NCBI GenBank assembly: GCA_024305745.1
Contig: JAHRBS010000014.1
Location: forward strand, 875,501 to 939,500
Direction of reading: 5' to 3'
From: Polyporus tsugae
Taxonomy: Eukaryota; Basidiomycota; Agaricomycetes; Polyporales; Polyporaceae
Length of the DNA: 64,000 nucleotides
Position 1 is the first letter of the stretch, and each line of letters opens with the position of its first letter. The notes beneath the pieces were generated by a model. The model had not been told where the DNA came from and made no database searches. It saw only the letters and a program-made list of their open reading frames with translations. The position numbers and the translations under genes are program-made. Below, piece after piece: positions 10,403-22,999 of the stretch.

Positions 10403-13087
10403 ATGGCCCCCTCTGCCACCGTCTCGCAGAATCTGCCAGCATCATCGTCGACCGAACAAGCGAAGAAAGCCCCGAAGGGGACTGCGACCGGGAATGGGCG
10501 CGCGCCTGTCCATATCTCGTCCGCACAAGTCATCCAGCTCGAGCATGAATATGGGGCACACAAGTGAGTGTTTAAGGGATATATATGCGCATACAATGGA
10601 GGTCGTCTGCGTGCCTAGCTGAGCATGATGCTCGTCTCGCATGCCGACGAGAATGCCTCGAGCAAGCTAGAGATAGGAGAACAGCATCGGTGAAGTCCTA
10701 TGGGAAGTAGGGTCTCGTCTATGCTGTTCTCTGTCCCGCTTTCCGCCTACTCACCTATCCCATTTCGATACATAGTTGTTGTGCGAAACACTTCGTGTGA
10801 CGGCGCTGCCATACGTCTGTGTGCGCAAGAGGAATGAAGGGGAAGGAGTAATTCAGTCCGCCTTTTCCTTTCTTATGTCTGAGGTGTAGAGTATATACTG
10901 ACGTCATGTGCGGCATAGCTACCATCCCCTTCCGGTCGTTTTCGAATCTGGGAAGGGCGCGAAGTGAGTCATAATTGCGATTTGTCTCGTAATTCCTTGG
11001 CTCACTTGCTCAACAGGGTGTGGGATCCTGAGGGAAAGGAATACATTGATATGCTTTCTGCATATTCGTAAGTCGCCCCGGTATGATCACACTGATATCT
11101 AACGGGTGCTTACTGTCTCCGTAGTGCTGTGAACCAGGTGTGTGGGTCTTCCTCCCCTCGTGAGATCTCCGTTGGCATTGCTGTATTGGATGCTTTGGCC
11201 ATTGCCTTAACATACGAATGAAGTGCTGTCGTATGTTATGGTCAGAACATTGGCCAACGGAACGTCACGCTCCTTCGGGGTACCTATTCTGGTGCAAGCC
11301 GGCCTGCGAAATCCCTGGGATATCGGGGTCCATCGCACGATGCTATTCGTACCCTTCTATTCTGTGCTGACGTCATGTGGATGTAGGGCCATTGCCACCC
11401 CCGAATAGTGGCGACCCTTGTTGAACAAGCGCAGAAGCTTACCCTGTCTTCGCGCGCATTCTACAATTCGGTGTTTGGTAGATTTGCGCAGAAGATTACG
11501 GACATGTTTGGGTACGATATGGTGTTGCCCATGAATACGGGTGCCGAAGCGGTCGAGACGGCGTTGAAGCTCGCGCGTAAGTGGGCGTACGAGAAGAAGG
11601 GTGTAGCCGATGGCCTTGCCATCGTCTTCAGCGCTGCGGGCAACTTCCATGGAAGAACACTAGGCGTCATCAGGTGCGTGGCCGTTGAGCGTGTCGCTTG
11701 GTGATGCGTTACAATCAAACTTTTGCGTTTAACTGACGGGTTTCTCTTTCGTTTCCGCGCGTCTTTCACGTGTACGCGGTGTTCACTGGCTGCCTCACGC
11801 ATAGCATGAGCACCGATCCGGAGAGCCGTGGAGGGTTCGGACCCTACCTACGTGCCGTGGGGCCAGAGTACGAAGACAATGGCACAACGAAGATTATTCG
11901 TTACGGGGAAATTTCAGACCTGGAGCGAGCGCTGGAGCTGCATGGCAAGAATACGGCGGCCTTTTTGATTGAGCCTATCCAAGGCGAAGCAGGGTGCGCA
12001 TCAGCAACGCGCCTTGTCGCGGCTCCTGCATGGTGTACTGACCACTGTGGATCCTTCGTAGAATCGTCGTTCCTCCGGAAGGCTATTTGGCAAAGGCGCA
12101 GGAGTTGTGCAAGAAGCATAATGTATTGCTCATCTGCGACGAGATCCAAACAGTGAGTCGGGGAAAGGCTCTTTCTTGTTGAGGAAGCTCCGGAAAGCTG
12201 ATTGCCCGATCAGGGTTTGTGCCGCACCGGCAAGATGCTTTGCTGCGAGCATGACAACGTGCGTCCTGACGTCGTTCTCCTCGGAAAAGCCCTCTCTGGC
12301 GGAGGTGAGTCAAATAAACCCCGTCCGGGAGTGCCAATGCTAAATGCTCCTCTTCCAGTTTACCCCGTCTCTGCAGTGCTTGCCGATCGGGATGTAATGC
12401 TCTGCATCCAGCCTGGAGAGCACGGAAGCACGTATGGCGGGTATGTCGAGAACGATCATTGACCTTTCTTGTCTAGCTGCTGAGCCCGCTTTGCCAGTAA
12501 CCCGTTGGGGTGCGCCGTCGCCATGACCGCTCTTGACGTCCTCGTCGAAGAGAACCTTTCTCAACGCGCCGAGGCTCTTGGGCAGAAATTCCGTTCGGGG
12601 ATCAGCTCCTTCAATTCTCCTTTGGTCAAGGGCGTCCGTGGCCGTGGGCTGCTCAACGCGGTGGTGATCGACGAGGAGAGCAGCAAGAAGGGCCGCACGG
12701 CTTGGCAGCTATGCCTTCTGCTCAAGAGTCGCGGGTTGCTCGCGAAGCCGACCCACGTCAACATGTACGTGTTCTTGCTTGCTGCTAGAACCGTGCACTA
12801 ACCTCTCCTTTCTTGGCGCCTTTGGCTGTAGTATCCGCTTTGCTCCGCCCCTCGTCATTTCGGAGGCAGAGTTGATGAAGGCTTTAGATATCATCAAGTC
12901 GTCCCTCGAGGACCTTGACAAGGTGCGTGTTGGGACGCATTGCCCAGCGGTGTACCTCAATGCGGCAAGGACGGTGCTTAACTAACCGCGACTCCTGTAT
13001 TGTTATGGGTTATGATCCTTCCAGCTCGATGACATTCCTGGCGAGGTCGAGAGCGAGAAGGGCCACAAGGACACCCTGACAAACTGA
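10403..13087 (+). CDS. Ornithine aminotransferase
   Basis: This PLP enzyme converts L-ornithine plus 2-oxoglutarate to glutamate-5-semialdehyde plus glutamate, in arginine breakdown and proline synthesis. Twelve exons join to 476 residues: 10403-10563, 10919-10963, 11017-11067, 11125-11137, 11387-11673, 11805-11993, 12062-12152, 12214-12304, 12359-12440, 12498-12764, 12832-12922, 13025-13087. Class III aminotransferase signatures are clear: [62 protein letters not shown] (Asp275, which binds the PLP ring nitrogen in the family) and LLGKALSGG (Lys304, Schiff base). The substrate is set by overall similarity to ornithine aminotransferases rather than to acetylornithine or GABA enzymes. The ~35 residues before the conserved part are Ala/Ser/Lys-rich, without an obvious mitochondrial presequence, fitting a cytosolic fungal enzyme. 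Introns 1 (355 nt) and 4 (249 nt) are long for this locus. Confidence 0.93.
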
Positions 13088-15461
13088 AGCAACTCGCGCG
13101 GGCACGGACAGGCATGTATGAATGGACTCGGTCATTTGTGCACTGCGCCACGGCACCTCCGTGTCGTCATGTTTTCTATCCTCAACCGCTCATCGGCGTT
13201 GTATGTAGCATTAGCATCGGCTGTCGTGATGACGGCCTGTACTCACCACGTATCTTGCAATACGGCATCACAAACCTGTTTAAGACCTACTCGTCGACCG
13301 ACTTGGGGGCCGCATGGGTCGCCGTCGTGAAGCTGCCCTGCGTGATGAACACGTTCAACGTGGTGAGCAACGAGGCTATGGATCAACAGGCAACGACAGT
13401 ACAGGTAACTCCGTCATATTGGATGCTCCTCGGTCGACCCGATCCAGTTACGGCTGCAGTCGATGAAGTGCTTTTCAGCCTCAGCGAGCCTGCCGGCAGG
13501 CCACATGCTGGCTGACGACCGTTCGATCATGTTTTACCAGTCGCCGTGCCCTTAGTAGTATAACTGCGGTTCGTGCGAGGTCCACGCGACGGATTATGGC
13601 GACAGGAAGGGAGGGCAGAGGAAGAGGAAGAGCACCACAAGAGCGCCGAGGATCGTCCGAAACACTCCGGTAAGTGATGCGAATCGGTCTCCGGAGTCTT
13701 CTCATGCTCATCCACAGTCTCGAACCCGGCCACAGCAGATGCTGAGCCTCGTGATCCGTCCTCATGAGCATGCGTGACAAGGGCGAGTGCGCCGCCCCAA
13801 GACTTTGTTTCAATATTTCAACGCAGATCTGCGCTTCGGTTGCAGGGACTCGCTAGTACTTGCTAGGCTGCGAGCAACCCTTCACTCCACAACCAGGGCG
13901 CTCCGCCGTAGCGTCGGACTCTTGGCAGCCATTCAGTTCAGGGTAACCGCAGCTTTCTGCTTGGTCACGCCCGGGTCGACCGCACTGATACGAACCCACC
14001 CCCAGGAAGTAACCACACGCTCGACGCGCTAATGCTCTCAGGCTGTGCTGAAAGTGACGACTCTTACTCAAAGGAACAGCGGAAGACATTATCTGTTGTA
14101 TCGCAAAGGGCTCCCGGTCCTGGAGTTCGCAGCCTGAGGCGATGATTTGCACAACGCTGAGATCTGGCGTTTCGACACCTGGGAGGAGGCGTCTCCGAGT
14201 ACGTCATTTCTACCACCGTGAGGGACGGACGGCCGTCTGAATTACCAGGAAGACATGACCCGCTGTCCGGTTTGGCAGATGAACGGATGGACAGCAATAC
14301 AGTACGCAAGCGAACCTGGAAAGATTCCTTGACGTTCCAGGCATATGCTAGACAGGATTCTGGGTGATCTGTGGGCATCATGCTGAAAAATGGGAGTAAT
14401 CGGCAGGTAAGGATGCGAACCTTAGTACATGTTCGCTGTCCGTTCGGCAGTATGACACGATGCCTTCGCGTTAATGGCCACGGCGGCATTCACTTGCATC
14501 GTAAGATGTTAAGCTGAAGCTGACGCCATTTCCGTGACACAATTTCCGAAAGAGGCTCGCACGACAACGGGACCCCCGCACTGCAAGAGAAGAGAAGATG
14601 CCCCGGAAACGGCGCGGGACGCGCTAAATTGATGGGAGTCGCGTATCTGACCTGCCTTACTTGGGAAATAAAGGAGATCCGGCGCACGTGGGGAAAGCGT
14701 GGAAGCTGACGGATGGGGAGGTACGCATGCGCCTGAGAACGATGTTGACATGCTCCGTGACACGCTGGTGCGTCGCCGTCCTCTGCCCTTTCGCGCTGCA
14801 CGACGATGCCTGGTATGTCGACCAAGAGGGGCGGATGCGCTTGCGCTCGTTCAAACCTTTTGAGCATTAGCCGCGGGACTACTGATGTTCTCTGATCCAG
14901 TTGCCTTCGATTTGACTTTCCTTTCGACCGCGGCCCGAAATCTTTCTGACACGCCGGCGGCCCCACAAAACAATGCCCCGACTCTTTCTCATATCAGGAA
15001 GCCCAGAGCGTCCTGGACCCATCGGACTGTCAGCAAATTCATGGTCGCCTCAAATGATTGGGGCGCGTGTTCTGGTAGGCACTCGCTCAATTCAGACTTC
15101 CATATTTCACAACGCGTGGGGTTTTCAGGGGAAGGGCCTTCTCTCCCATCCACACAACGGTAACGACACGCCTTGTGCCATCTCGGAGATGAATCCGGTC
15201 GGAGTAGGCCATGACATTGCTTGGTTTGGTTTAGCATCGTACATCTTAGAACTCGAACATCCGCAGAACGCTCGAAATCGTCTCCGGGTATGGCTGTTCG
15301 TAATGTCAACCATTACTTGTCCCTGTCTCTCGTTTTCGCCGGATTGCGCAGCAAAACGCCCAAGATCGACTCGCCTGCTGGGATGTCCTCCAGTTCATGT
15401 AAGTGTGTCTAAATCGCCGAAGTCGTCGATGACCCTAAACTGACATAGTGGCTCACAAAGC
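13088..15461. other. Long intergenic stretch, no supported gene
   Basis: About 2.4 kb follow the aminotransferase. A plus-strand frame at 13114-13515 has some protein-like composition, but it has no recognisable motif, no supporting splice structure and overlaps the expected 3' untranslated region. Frames on either strand between 13.5 and 15.4 kb look random. I see no RNA gene or repeat. Confidence 0.4.
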
Positions 15462-15470
15462 TATATAAAG
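15462..15470 (+). promoter_or_regulatory. TATA box of the Zn2Cys6 gene
   Basis: TATATAAAG at 15462-15470 lies 94 bases before the ATG at 15564, a typical distance for a basidiomycete TATA element plus a short 5' leader. Confidence 0.6.
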
Positions 15471-15563
15471 GGATACCAGCTCAGTGCTCCCCAGACAGTC
15501 AGCCCCTCGCCTCTCATACTTTGTTCAACTGTCCAACAGTCTTCTAGTGGCACACAATTCGTC

Positions 15564-15966
15564 ATGAACTCTACCCAGGTACGTAATCTGGGCGTCCGCT
15601 TGACTCGTCTCATATAGCTAACCGCTCGGTCTTGGCTAGATGCAGTTCACCAACGGAAACAACTCCGACGGAGAGCGCGAGGGCGTAAAGCCGAAGGTCC
15701 CTCGCAGGACGCCCATGGCCTGTCAATTCTGCAGGGGTGCGTGCGCCTTTGTTCTATAGGTCGTCCACCGAGGTCTGATATCCTACTCGCCCATTTGCCC
15801 AACAGGGCGAAAGCTCAAATGCGACGGTCGCTCCATCTGTGCGAACTGCCAGCGCCGAAGCATCCCCTGTGTCTACGTGCCTGTGTACGTCTTATGTCTA
15901 GCGCCTCAGGGCCGGGCTTCCAAATACTGATCACCCTTCCATGCCTGCAGTGCCGCTCAGAAGTAG
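15564..15966 (+). CDS. Very short Zn2Cys6 zinc-cluster protein
   Basis: Four exons (15564-15578, 15640-15736, 15806-15884, 15951-15966) join in phase to 68 residues. The central part is a complete fungal binuclear zinc cluster: Cys33, Cys36, Cys43, Cys49, Cys52 and Cys59, spacing C-x2-C-x6-C-x5-C-x2-C-x6-C, with the usual basic loop RGRKLKCDGR. Such domains bind two zinc ions and DNA in Gal4-type factors. Here the protein ends nine residues after the last cysteine, with no dimerisation coiled coil, fungal transcription-factor domain or activation region. The 30-residue N-terminus is polar with a basic KPKVPRR patch that may act in nuclear entry. A TATA box precedes it. It may be a DNA-binding mini-protein or a competitor of full-length factors; this role is inference. 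Confidence 0.8.
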
Positions 15967-18783
15967 CGAACGGCCAGCGACTCCATTCCGTTGATGTGTA
16001 CCAGGCTGTGCCAGGTGCCTTGTGATTTGTTCTTGGAATCTCTCGTCCATCGTTCTCGCGCCGCCTTTACGCTATGCTAATCATCCAATCGTGTATTCTA
16101 TAGTGTAGCTCTTTGTCTCTCTGACATATAATTTATCTCAGCACCCAGGCTGTCGCATCCATCAGGCCACGCAGCACACGGTGACGCAACAATGTAAGAT
16201 TGCCCATCGCGTCTATCCCCGGACCCTGTGGCCTTTGTTGTGATTAGCTCGGCGCGCTGCGAAGTGGGAACACGAGTGGGGTCGATCGCCCAGTAAGGCC
16301 GTCTATCGATTCCACCCATTCAGTCCCTTACAATCGAAGAACAAAAGCGAAAAGGCGAAGCGCCTTTTCTAGAACCTGCGCGCTTCCTTATCGGATGCAT
16401 TCAAGTTGGCGATGCCAGTAGATGCCAGACGTACCACACCGGCCAGATCTACTTAGTACTACGAAGCGTCCTCGCGGCTCGGCGCACGGTCACAACCCAA
16501 ACACGCAGTCGAACGCGTGTGGTTCACGGTGCGCTGCATCGCCATGATAACCCCTATTTGGGATTGGCCACTAGTCCTGTGCTCGGCTCAAAAGAACGCG
16601 GCCTAGAGGAGGAGAGTGAGCTCTTTCCGACTCGGAGGATTCATTCGAGGATATGTTTGGGATCAAATTGACGCCACATTGACATGGCATTGCATGCTCA
16701 ATGCAAACCTGGGAGCGATCTGAGTTGTATGAAAGTTCTTCTCCCAAATAGACATGCAGACCGCCATTTTGAGCTGCCACGATGTGCGGAGAGCAAAACT
16801 TCCGGACCCACCCGAACTGGTGTTTCCCGCCAAGATGGTGTAGAGGCAGCCATGAAACGACTGTGGGCGGGTCCCGGAGTCGCCGTATGTTCTAAATGTT
16901 ACGTTGCCCATTGACTCGTGAATGCGATTAAAACACCGAAATGAGGGTCCTTCCATGAGAACGCCGGACGATGCATTGCTCCTTACCCCGTACTCCAACA
17001 ATAATGTTGGCGGCGGGTGTTACCGCTCCAACGAGCCTGGGGTGTGGGGTTGATGTTACTTGCCGGCGCAGGAAGTAGGAAGACGAGCCGACGAACCCAG
17101 TCTTATCGTAGGCAGGCAGCTTTAATAAAAGTTCATCATTCTGCCGCGAGTCAGACTGTGGACTGACGTACGTCTTGAGACCAGTTTGCCGTAAGCAGGG
17201 GGAAGCCCAACCGCAGGATTGTATAGCGTAGCCCCTATCGCGAGCCACGAGGCAGCAAAAGCAGTCAGCAGGATCGGAGAATGATCCGTGAGCATGCACG
17301 CGTAGGACAAGGTTCGCATCCACAAAACCCGAACGTCAGGACTCGCACCAGAGTGAGGTACAGGACCGCGGCGAACCCTGACACGAGGATCGCAGTCGTG
17401 GGCTCGGACAGCGGGCGTATCAGCGCAAGGTGAGTTCTGCAACCTAAAGGGGTTTAGTTTCGCGAGCTTTTCGAATCCTCGGTTTGAGACCTACCTTCTT
17501 GGCACATTCCTCTGCACTGCGCGTTTTTGGAAAGATCGAAGGCTCGCTGATTGTCGCACCTACGTTGAAGGGGACGCCCAACCCCACCATAAGGTTGCAA
17601 AGGGTATCGAAGAGCTCCGGGTGAACCGGTAGGATCTGCTGCGGGGGCGGAAAGGGACAGAAGGTGAGACACACGTCACTTTCAAGTCACGAAAGGCGTC
17701 TCTGTCGGCGACGCCAATCTTGCGAAACACGAGGGTATTAGATCATCGTCGCGCCGCCGAACTCGCCTACCGTACCGATCTGCTTCCTTGCCGCAGGATC
17801 TCACGCAACGTTCGCGGTAGTTGGAAAGTGCGCCTAGCACCCGCTCTAGAACCGCGAAAGCCTTACCAAAGTTTCCCCCGGACTAGAGGTAGCCGACGGC
17901 CTCGAGTCGGCTCCACTCGTCGGGTTTATCGCGTATGCGGCGACACACGTAAGGCTAAGCGCAAGCTACGCCCGTAAAACTCAATCATTCGCTATCCGGC
18001 AAGAGCGATATGTGAAAGACGCACCTCACAGCGACCCCTTGCGGCCTCCAGCCTTTCCATCTTCCAAGCTTCTCGTTCGGCCAGACCGTCATTGCGAAGG
18101 GTAGGCACACATCATGTTGAGGAATGAGCGGATCCTATAAACCCAGCAGCGACGGGCCCGCGGGACCTTTATGCCGTATTTAGTACAGGCTTACCTTCTC
18201 TCATGCTGAGAACCACGCGAGGAGGGCATTGCGCTCATAAACAGTACCTTGCGACCAACGGCGGTGAGATGACGGGGAATACCAACCATAATTGTGGTAC
18301 CCGTCGGTCCATTTTGGGGTTTTCAGTGTATACGTGGTAGATGTCGGGCTTGTCGTGAAAGCACTTCAGTAGATGCGACGTGGGCTTCTGGACAACATCA
18401 GCACAGTACATTCGACGTTCATCCCAATCCGGTACAAAAGGAGCGTGTCTCTGAGGTCGTTTCGGTGAGTATGAGAAAATACAGTACAATAAGGGGAAAG
18501 GTCGTACAGTGGGGTGAGCAATGAGCAACGTGAGTAAGGTATGGGAGCAGGTCCTATTCAGTACAAGTCCTTGTATGGTTGCATGTCCAGACAAAGCGAC
18601 CCTGAAGAAGTGAGTGTGCATGATGGATGATCGTCTGTTGGATGACAAGTAACAGTACACTGCGGAAAACGACAAAGCCAGTACAATCCCTGAGATGAAA
18701 GCAAATACGTGCATGGATGCGGGACGCGGTCTGGCCGCATCTCATCTGTCTAACGTCATCACCACCTCCAAACAACGCTCACC
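15967..18783. other. Gene-poor stretch with possible gene relics
   Basis: About 2.8 kb without a gene I can build. It contains a perfect hairpin at 16349-16369 (8-bp arms, 3-base loop) and, on the minus strand at about 17320-17680, hydrophobic frames that may be remains of a membrane protein. The last part (18.2-18.78 kb) is probably the 3' untranslated region of the minus-strand gene ending at 18784. Confidence 0.35.
17320..17680 (-). pseudogene. Possible relic of a membrane transporter gene
   Basis: On the minus strand, 17674-17444 reads a frame containing VPFNVGATISEPSIFPKT followed by a charged stretch. Just downstream another frame reads PTTAILVSGFAAVLYLTLV, a good membrane segment. The pattern faintly recalls the end of the six-helix part of fungal putative ER / aromatic-acid-type transporters. 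Stops interrupt the frame on both sides and I could not join exons. A chance pattern remains possible. Confidence 0.2.
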
Positions 18784-21700
18784 TCAGCCTTCCTCCGAAT
18801 CGTCGGGATACGCCCCGGGGCTTCTTGTAGTATGATACGACGCCCCCGTACTCCTGGTCCCAAAGTACAACGGCGTGCCGTTCGTTGAAGTCGGCGTTTG
18901 CACCAGCTCGCCCGTTTCAACCACGGTGGCTGCGCTCCACGCCGTGAGGTTGTCCCCGGAGACCGACAGAGACACCGCCGCGTCCAAGGAGTTGGCGCGA
19001 CTGGCGCTTCGGCTCCCCGGCGCGTCCGCAGTGCTGAGCGTGTTGGAGCGCGTCGAGTTGCGCGAGAAGCCACCCTTGCCGGTGCTAGCCAGACTGATCA
19101 CTTCATGAGATCCCAACGATTCGATGGTCGGCATCCGGTGGATGGCCCGGCCCAAGACGATATGGGCGTCGTCTCGGTCTCGTTCTCGTTCTCGATCGTA
19201 GGACGTTGGGAACTCGTAATGGTCGCCCTCCCGATGCGCCTGGGGCGTGGCGTCGTTGGTCTCGCGCGTGACCTGCGCGACGAGCGAGCGGAACCGGCTC
19301 GCGATGTCGTTCAGGTCCGAGTCTGAGATGGGGTCCCACTGGTGGGGGTCCATCCCGTCGTCCTTGGGCGGTGGGCTACCGTTGAGAGGCAGTGAAGTGT
19401 ATCCACCAACCACCCGAGGCGCGGGCCGTCCATACCGGACCTCCCAATCCTCGTCTGTGTCTGCGCCCTCCGAGGAAGAAGGAGAAGCAGCACGGAAGGC
19501 GGTGTCTTGTGGTGCCATTACGTTTTTGAAACCCTGAATAGAAGCTCGTCGCACAGTCTTCGAGGGCCCAGAAGGCAACAGATCGCCCGCCGTGATTCGC
19601 GAATGCGTGCGGAGTGAGTGCGGGTTGAGGAGGTCGATGGTGGTTCCGGAAGTATTCCGTGGCGGAGACGTATGGGCAGGGCCTCCAACGGCAGAAGGAG
19701 ACGAGACTGGGACCGTGGAGTTGGACACAGTGGTCATTGGTCGGAAGCTACGCGACGAGGTGGTCGTCGTGAACTGCGACGGGAACGAGGCCTCAGAATG
19801 TCGGAAGATCGACGATGTGTGTCGACGGCGTGAAGGTCGTCGTGTGATCATGTACTTGTAGGACACGGCGTGGTATGTTGTCTGAGAATGGTCAGCTCAG
19901 CCCTAATGCTTCAGGAAATAGCAGGAAGCGTACCAGGATGCCAGCTGTGAGGATCAGCCGGACGAGAGACCCTGCCAGCCAGAAACCCCACGCAGGGGAA
20001 TCGTCGCACTGGCCACCCAACCCTGACCACACGACGTCGACGTCCCAGTGACACCGACCACGAATGCTGTTCTCCACGCTAGCAGTATTTCTCCATAAGA
20101 AAGTGAGGATCAAGTTGACAACAGCAGGGAGGAATAGGCTTATAGAAGACGAATAATGTAGGAAACACTGGAAGAGAATGTGCTTTGATCGTGGCCGGTA
20201 ATACCAGCCAAGATGCGCCGCTGACGCGGTGATGACGACAGAGACAAAGTTGCACGCGACACAGAACGCGGTACACGAGCCGAGCACGAGGGAAATTATT
20301 TGTCGTCCTCGGAAGTGGTGAAGGAATGCACCCATATAGTAACGCACTGTGTTGTACGTGGCCCATCCACCTGTTAACCAACAAAACGTCAGCAAGTCGC
20401 AAAGAATCAGGGTAGGGAAACAGAGGTAGGTCATGAAATCCTGGTCACGTCCCACAAGGTAGGTGAAATAGTTCTGATTCTCAAAACCATCGCCAACATC
20501 CTCTGTTCACCACGAATGTCATTATAGCGCTACATCTGTGGTTTGACTGCAATCCCCGAATCCTCACAGAAGTCGCATAGGAAGCACAGGGACTTCCAAC
20601 GCCCGTCACACGTTTCCACCACTAACACAACTACCCCAAAAGGCGAGGGTCAAACACCAGGACTTTGTGGGTCCACCACAACACCGCTCATGCGCATCCC
20701 TGATAGCCGCTTGGCTCATTAATCACAGAAAGGCTTCAATAGGTCATAAGGATCTGGTGGGCACAGATACACGACAGACGCGAACGGGAAGCGGCGAGGG
20801 AATCGACCCATTCTCACAACTGAGGGAGAGGTTGATGAATGTGGTCGCAAGGACAACCGGCATCATTTACGCCACTAACGTCGTTGCGGAAAACGCTGTT
20901 ACGATAGGATGGGGGCTCCTACATAGGGGCACATACTGCCACATCGTGCGCACACTGCGGCCGCTCGCAGCCCCAAACGAAGCAAAACATATCCAAAATT
21001 GGATGTCGAAGAAGGATTTGCCCACTTCCCCGGAGAAATCACAGGCCGCAGGTGGCGGTGAGTAATGATCGAGGATCGCGGATGAACACAATGGACGTCA
21101 ATGGCACTCCATATTCGTGGCACTCGATGATCAACCTCGTTATGAGGAATATACCGCGCCGTATCACCCGACTCACGAGAAGCTACGTAGGGGGCAGCGG
21201 GCTGGCCAACGACGCCCAAAGATCACGGCTCGAATTCACATGCGCAAGAGAAGCACTGCAGTGCGCTGTACGCGCACCGTCGAAACAGCGCGCGGCCAGC
21301 TCAGAAGAAAGCAGGACGGGGCGCTGGGGGAGGTGGGAACCTTGAGGGTGCGAGGGGGGCGGAAGCGAACACAGCGGGAAAGCAAAACTCACCGATGATG
21401 ACCCACAGAACCCTCTGCACCAACCTCAGCCTCTTCAGCCTCCTCCGCACCTCCTTCTCGTGCCGCTCCTTCCTCTCCCTAGGCGACAGAACGTCCCCCT
21501 GTAGGCTCAGTCCGCTCGGGTGGTCGCGACGGTGCGTCGGGCTGCTCGGGTGTGCCGGCTGGCGCGCGAGCAGGTCGAGGTACACGGTCGACTCGGAGCT
21601 CCCGAGTTCGTCTGGGTGGATGAGGGACTCGGTCGGGTGCGAGTGGTCCGAGGTCGAGGTCTGGAGCGTGATGGACGACACCGAGGAAAGGTGGCGGTCG

Positions 21701-21828
21701 TGCGCGTGCGCGGAGCGGCGGTTCGGCGCGCGGTGGGCCCCGGCCCCGATGATCGCAGCGGTCGCCGCCGGGGGCGAGGGCGGGTCTGCGGCGAAGATGG
21801 CGTTGTGGAGGAAGACGGCGGCGGCCAT
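18784..21828 (-). CDS. Four-pass membrane protein with long disordered tails
   Basis: Three exons join in phase on the minus strand: 21828-21393, 20370-19934 and 19881-18784, giving 656 residues. Residues 1-130 are Pro/Ser/His-rich. Four membrane segments follow at about 138-160, 168-192, 212-240 and 270-295. The loop between helices 3 and 4 has CHWDVDVVWSGLGGQC with two cysteines, possibly a disulfide. The remaining ~360 residues are a Ser/Thr-rich disordered tail with a short Arg/Glu/Asp repeat, presumably cytoplasmic. I do not recognise the family. Intron 1 is about 1.02 kb, far longer than other introns here; its acceptor has a CTGAC branch-site match 18 bases upstream and restores a continuous first helix. 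The frame stays open upstream of the ATG, so an extra 5' exon in 21.9-22.3 kb is possible. Confidence 0.65.
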
Positions 21829-22999
21829 GCAGGCGGCCGGCTTGGGGCTGGGGGAGCGACCGAGGGCGTGCTGGACGTGACGAGTCGCGGGTCCAGGACA
21901 GGCAGGCAGCGAGCCAAAACTCGAGGGGGCGAGACACCGGTGGACGAAGACGGCAAAGAAGGAATATGAGAGGGTGGAATGGAGCTGCGGAGGATCACGT
22001 TCCCGGGGACGGCGTTGAATCGTGAGTGCCCGCTAACGCCGCAATGGTAGTGTCCGTGTCTTCGCGATAGGCCCAGGCGTTCGTGTATGCGCGGTCCTGT
22101 GAACACGAACGACGTGAGCAACGTATTACCCGAGACTCGAGAGCTTCGACCACGTCGTAGTGAGAGACAATCGAGGGTCGAGAGCGGGGTCGGGGTCTGA
22201 AGCTGGCAAAGCGACAAGTCAGGACGCACCTTACGCGGCACATGCACTGAGCATATTACGCACTGCCAGCTGTGTCTGACTAGTGTTGACATGGACACCG
22301 CCAACCGGTGACTGGACCACTCAGCGGTTTGATTGCGCTGGGTGTTGAGGCCTGAGGCCTGAGGCCACAGTGCGGGGCATGCTCAGTATCGCCGAGGCAT
22401 ATGAGCCTTCCCGCTTTGGGAATGATGATGGCGTCGGTCGAGGCACAGGGGCCCGCCAATTTGGAAACAACATACGCACCAACTAGCTAGCTGTTATCTC
22501 TCGGGCTGCTTTGTGCGACAGGACGCCGTTGAAACTACAAGGCAGGCGGTGTGCGGAAGGGTAGGAGGAAAGGTATTTCAGTGCGCGATTGAGACGTGCG
22601 CTTGCTATAAGCATGGAGCGGCAGTATTTCCCCCAAAGGCGTAAACTTCTAAATTCTAAATTGTATGCCGACGCGTGCAGCAACAAGATCTGAACATATG
22701 GTTGCCATCTTGCCATTTTCTTGGCTTACTTACTTACCCGGATAAGTACGGGCGACCGACGACCGCAGCGTGAACGCAGCCACCGGCAACAATATTTCAT
22801 AATTGCAAATGACGCAGCGCATCCGAGATCAAGCTGTGCAGAGACGTTGATACTGTACAAACTAGCCCTGGTAAGTATTCAAATATTGAAATGTTAACGA
22901 GTTCCAACATGCAGTAACATTCAGCATAAACATGTCCGATACGCTATCTATGTGATGAGTTTGAAGCAAACAACAACACGAAGCCCGAGAATGAGAATG
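21829..22999. other. Spacer between two minus-strand membrane genes
   Basis: The part near 21.9-22.3 kb may hold 5' exons or the leader of the 18784-21828 gene: a minus-strand ATG at 22289 is followed by a frame ending at a GTGCGT donor. The rest, 22.35-22.99 kb, should be promoter plus the 3' untranslated region of the next gene. No repeat or RNA gene was seen. Confidence 0.35.

Noticed and set aside
16349..16369. Perfect 8-bp hairpin with 3-base loop resembling a bacterial terminator
   Set aside because: The surrounding sequence is eukaryotic and no gene ends here; likely chance.
21507..22304. 265-codon minus-strand frame
   Set aside because: Much of it is an alternative frame over the first exon of the four-pass protein, with a Ser/Pro/Arg composition typical of shifted frames.
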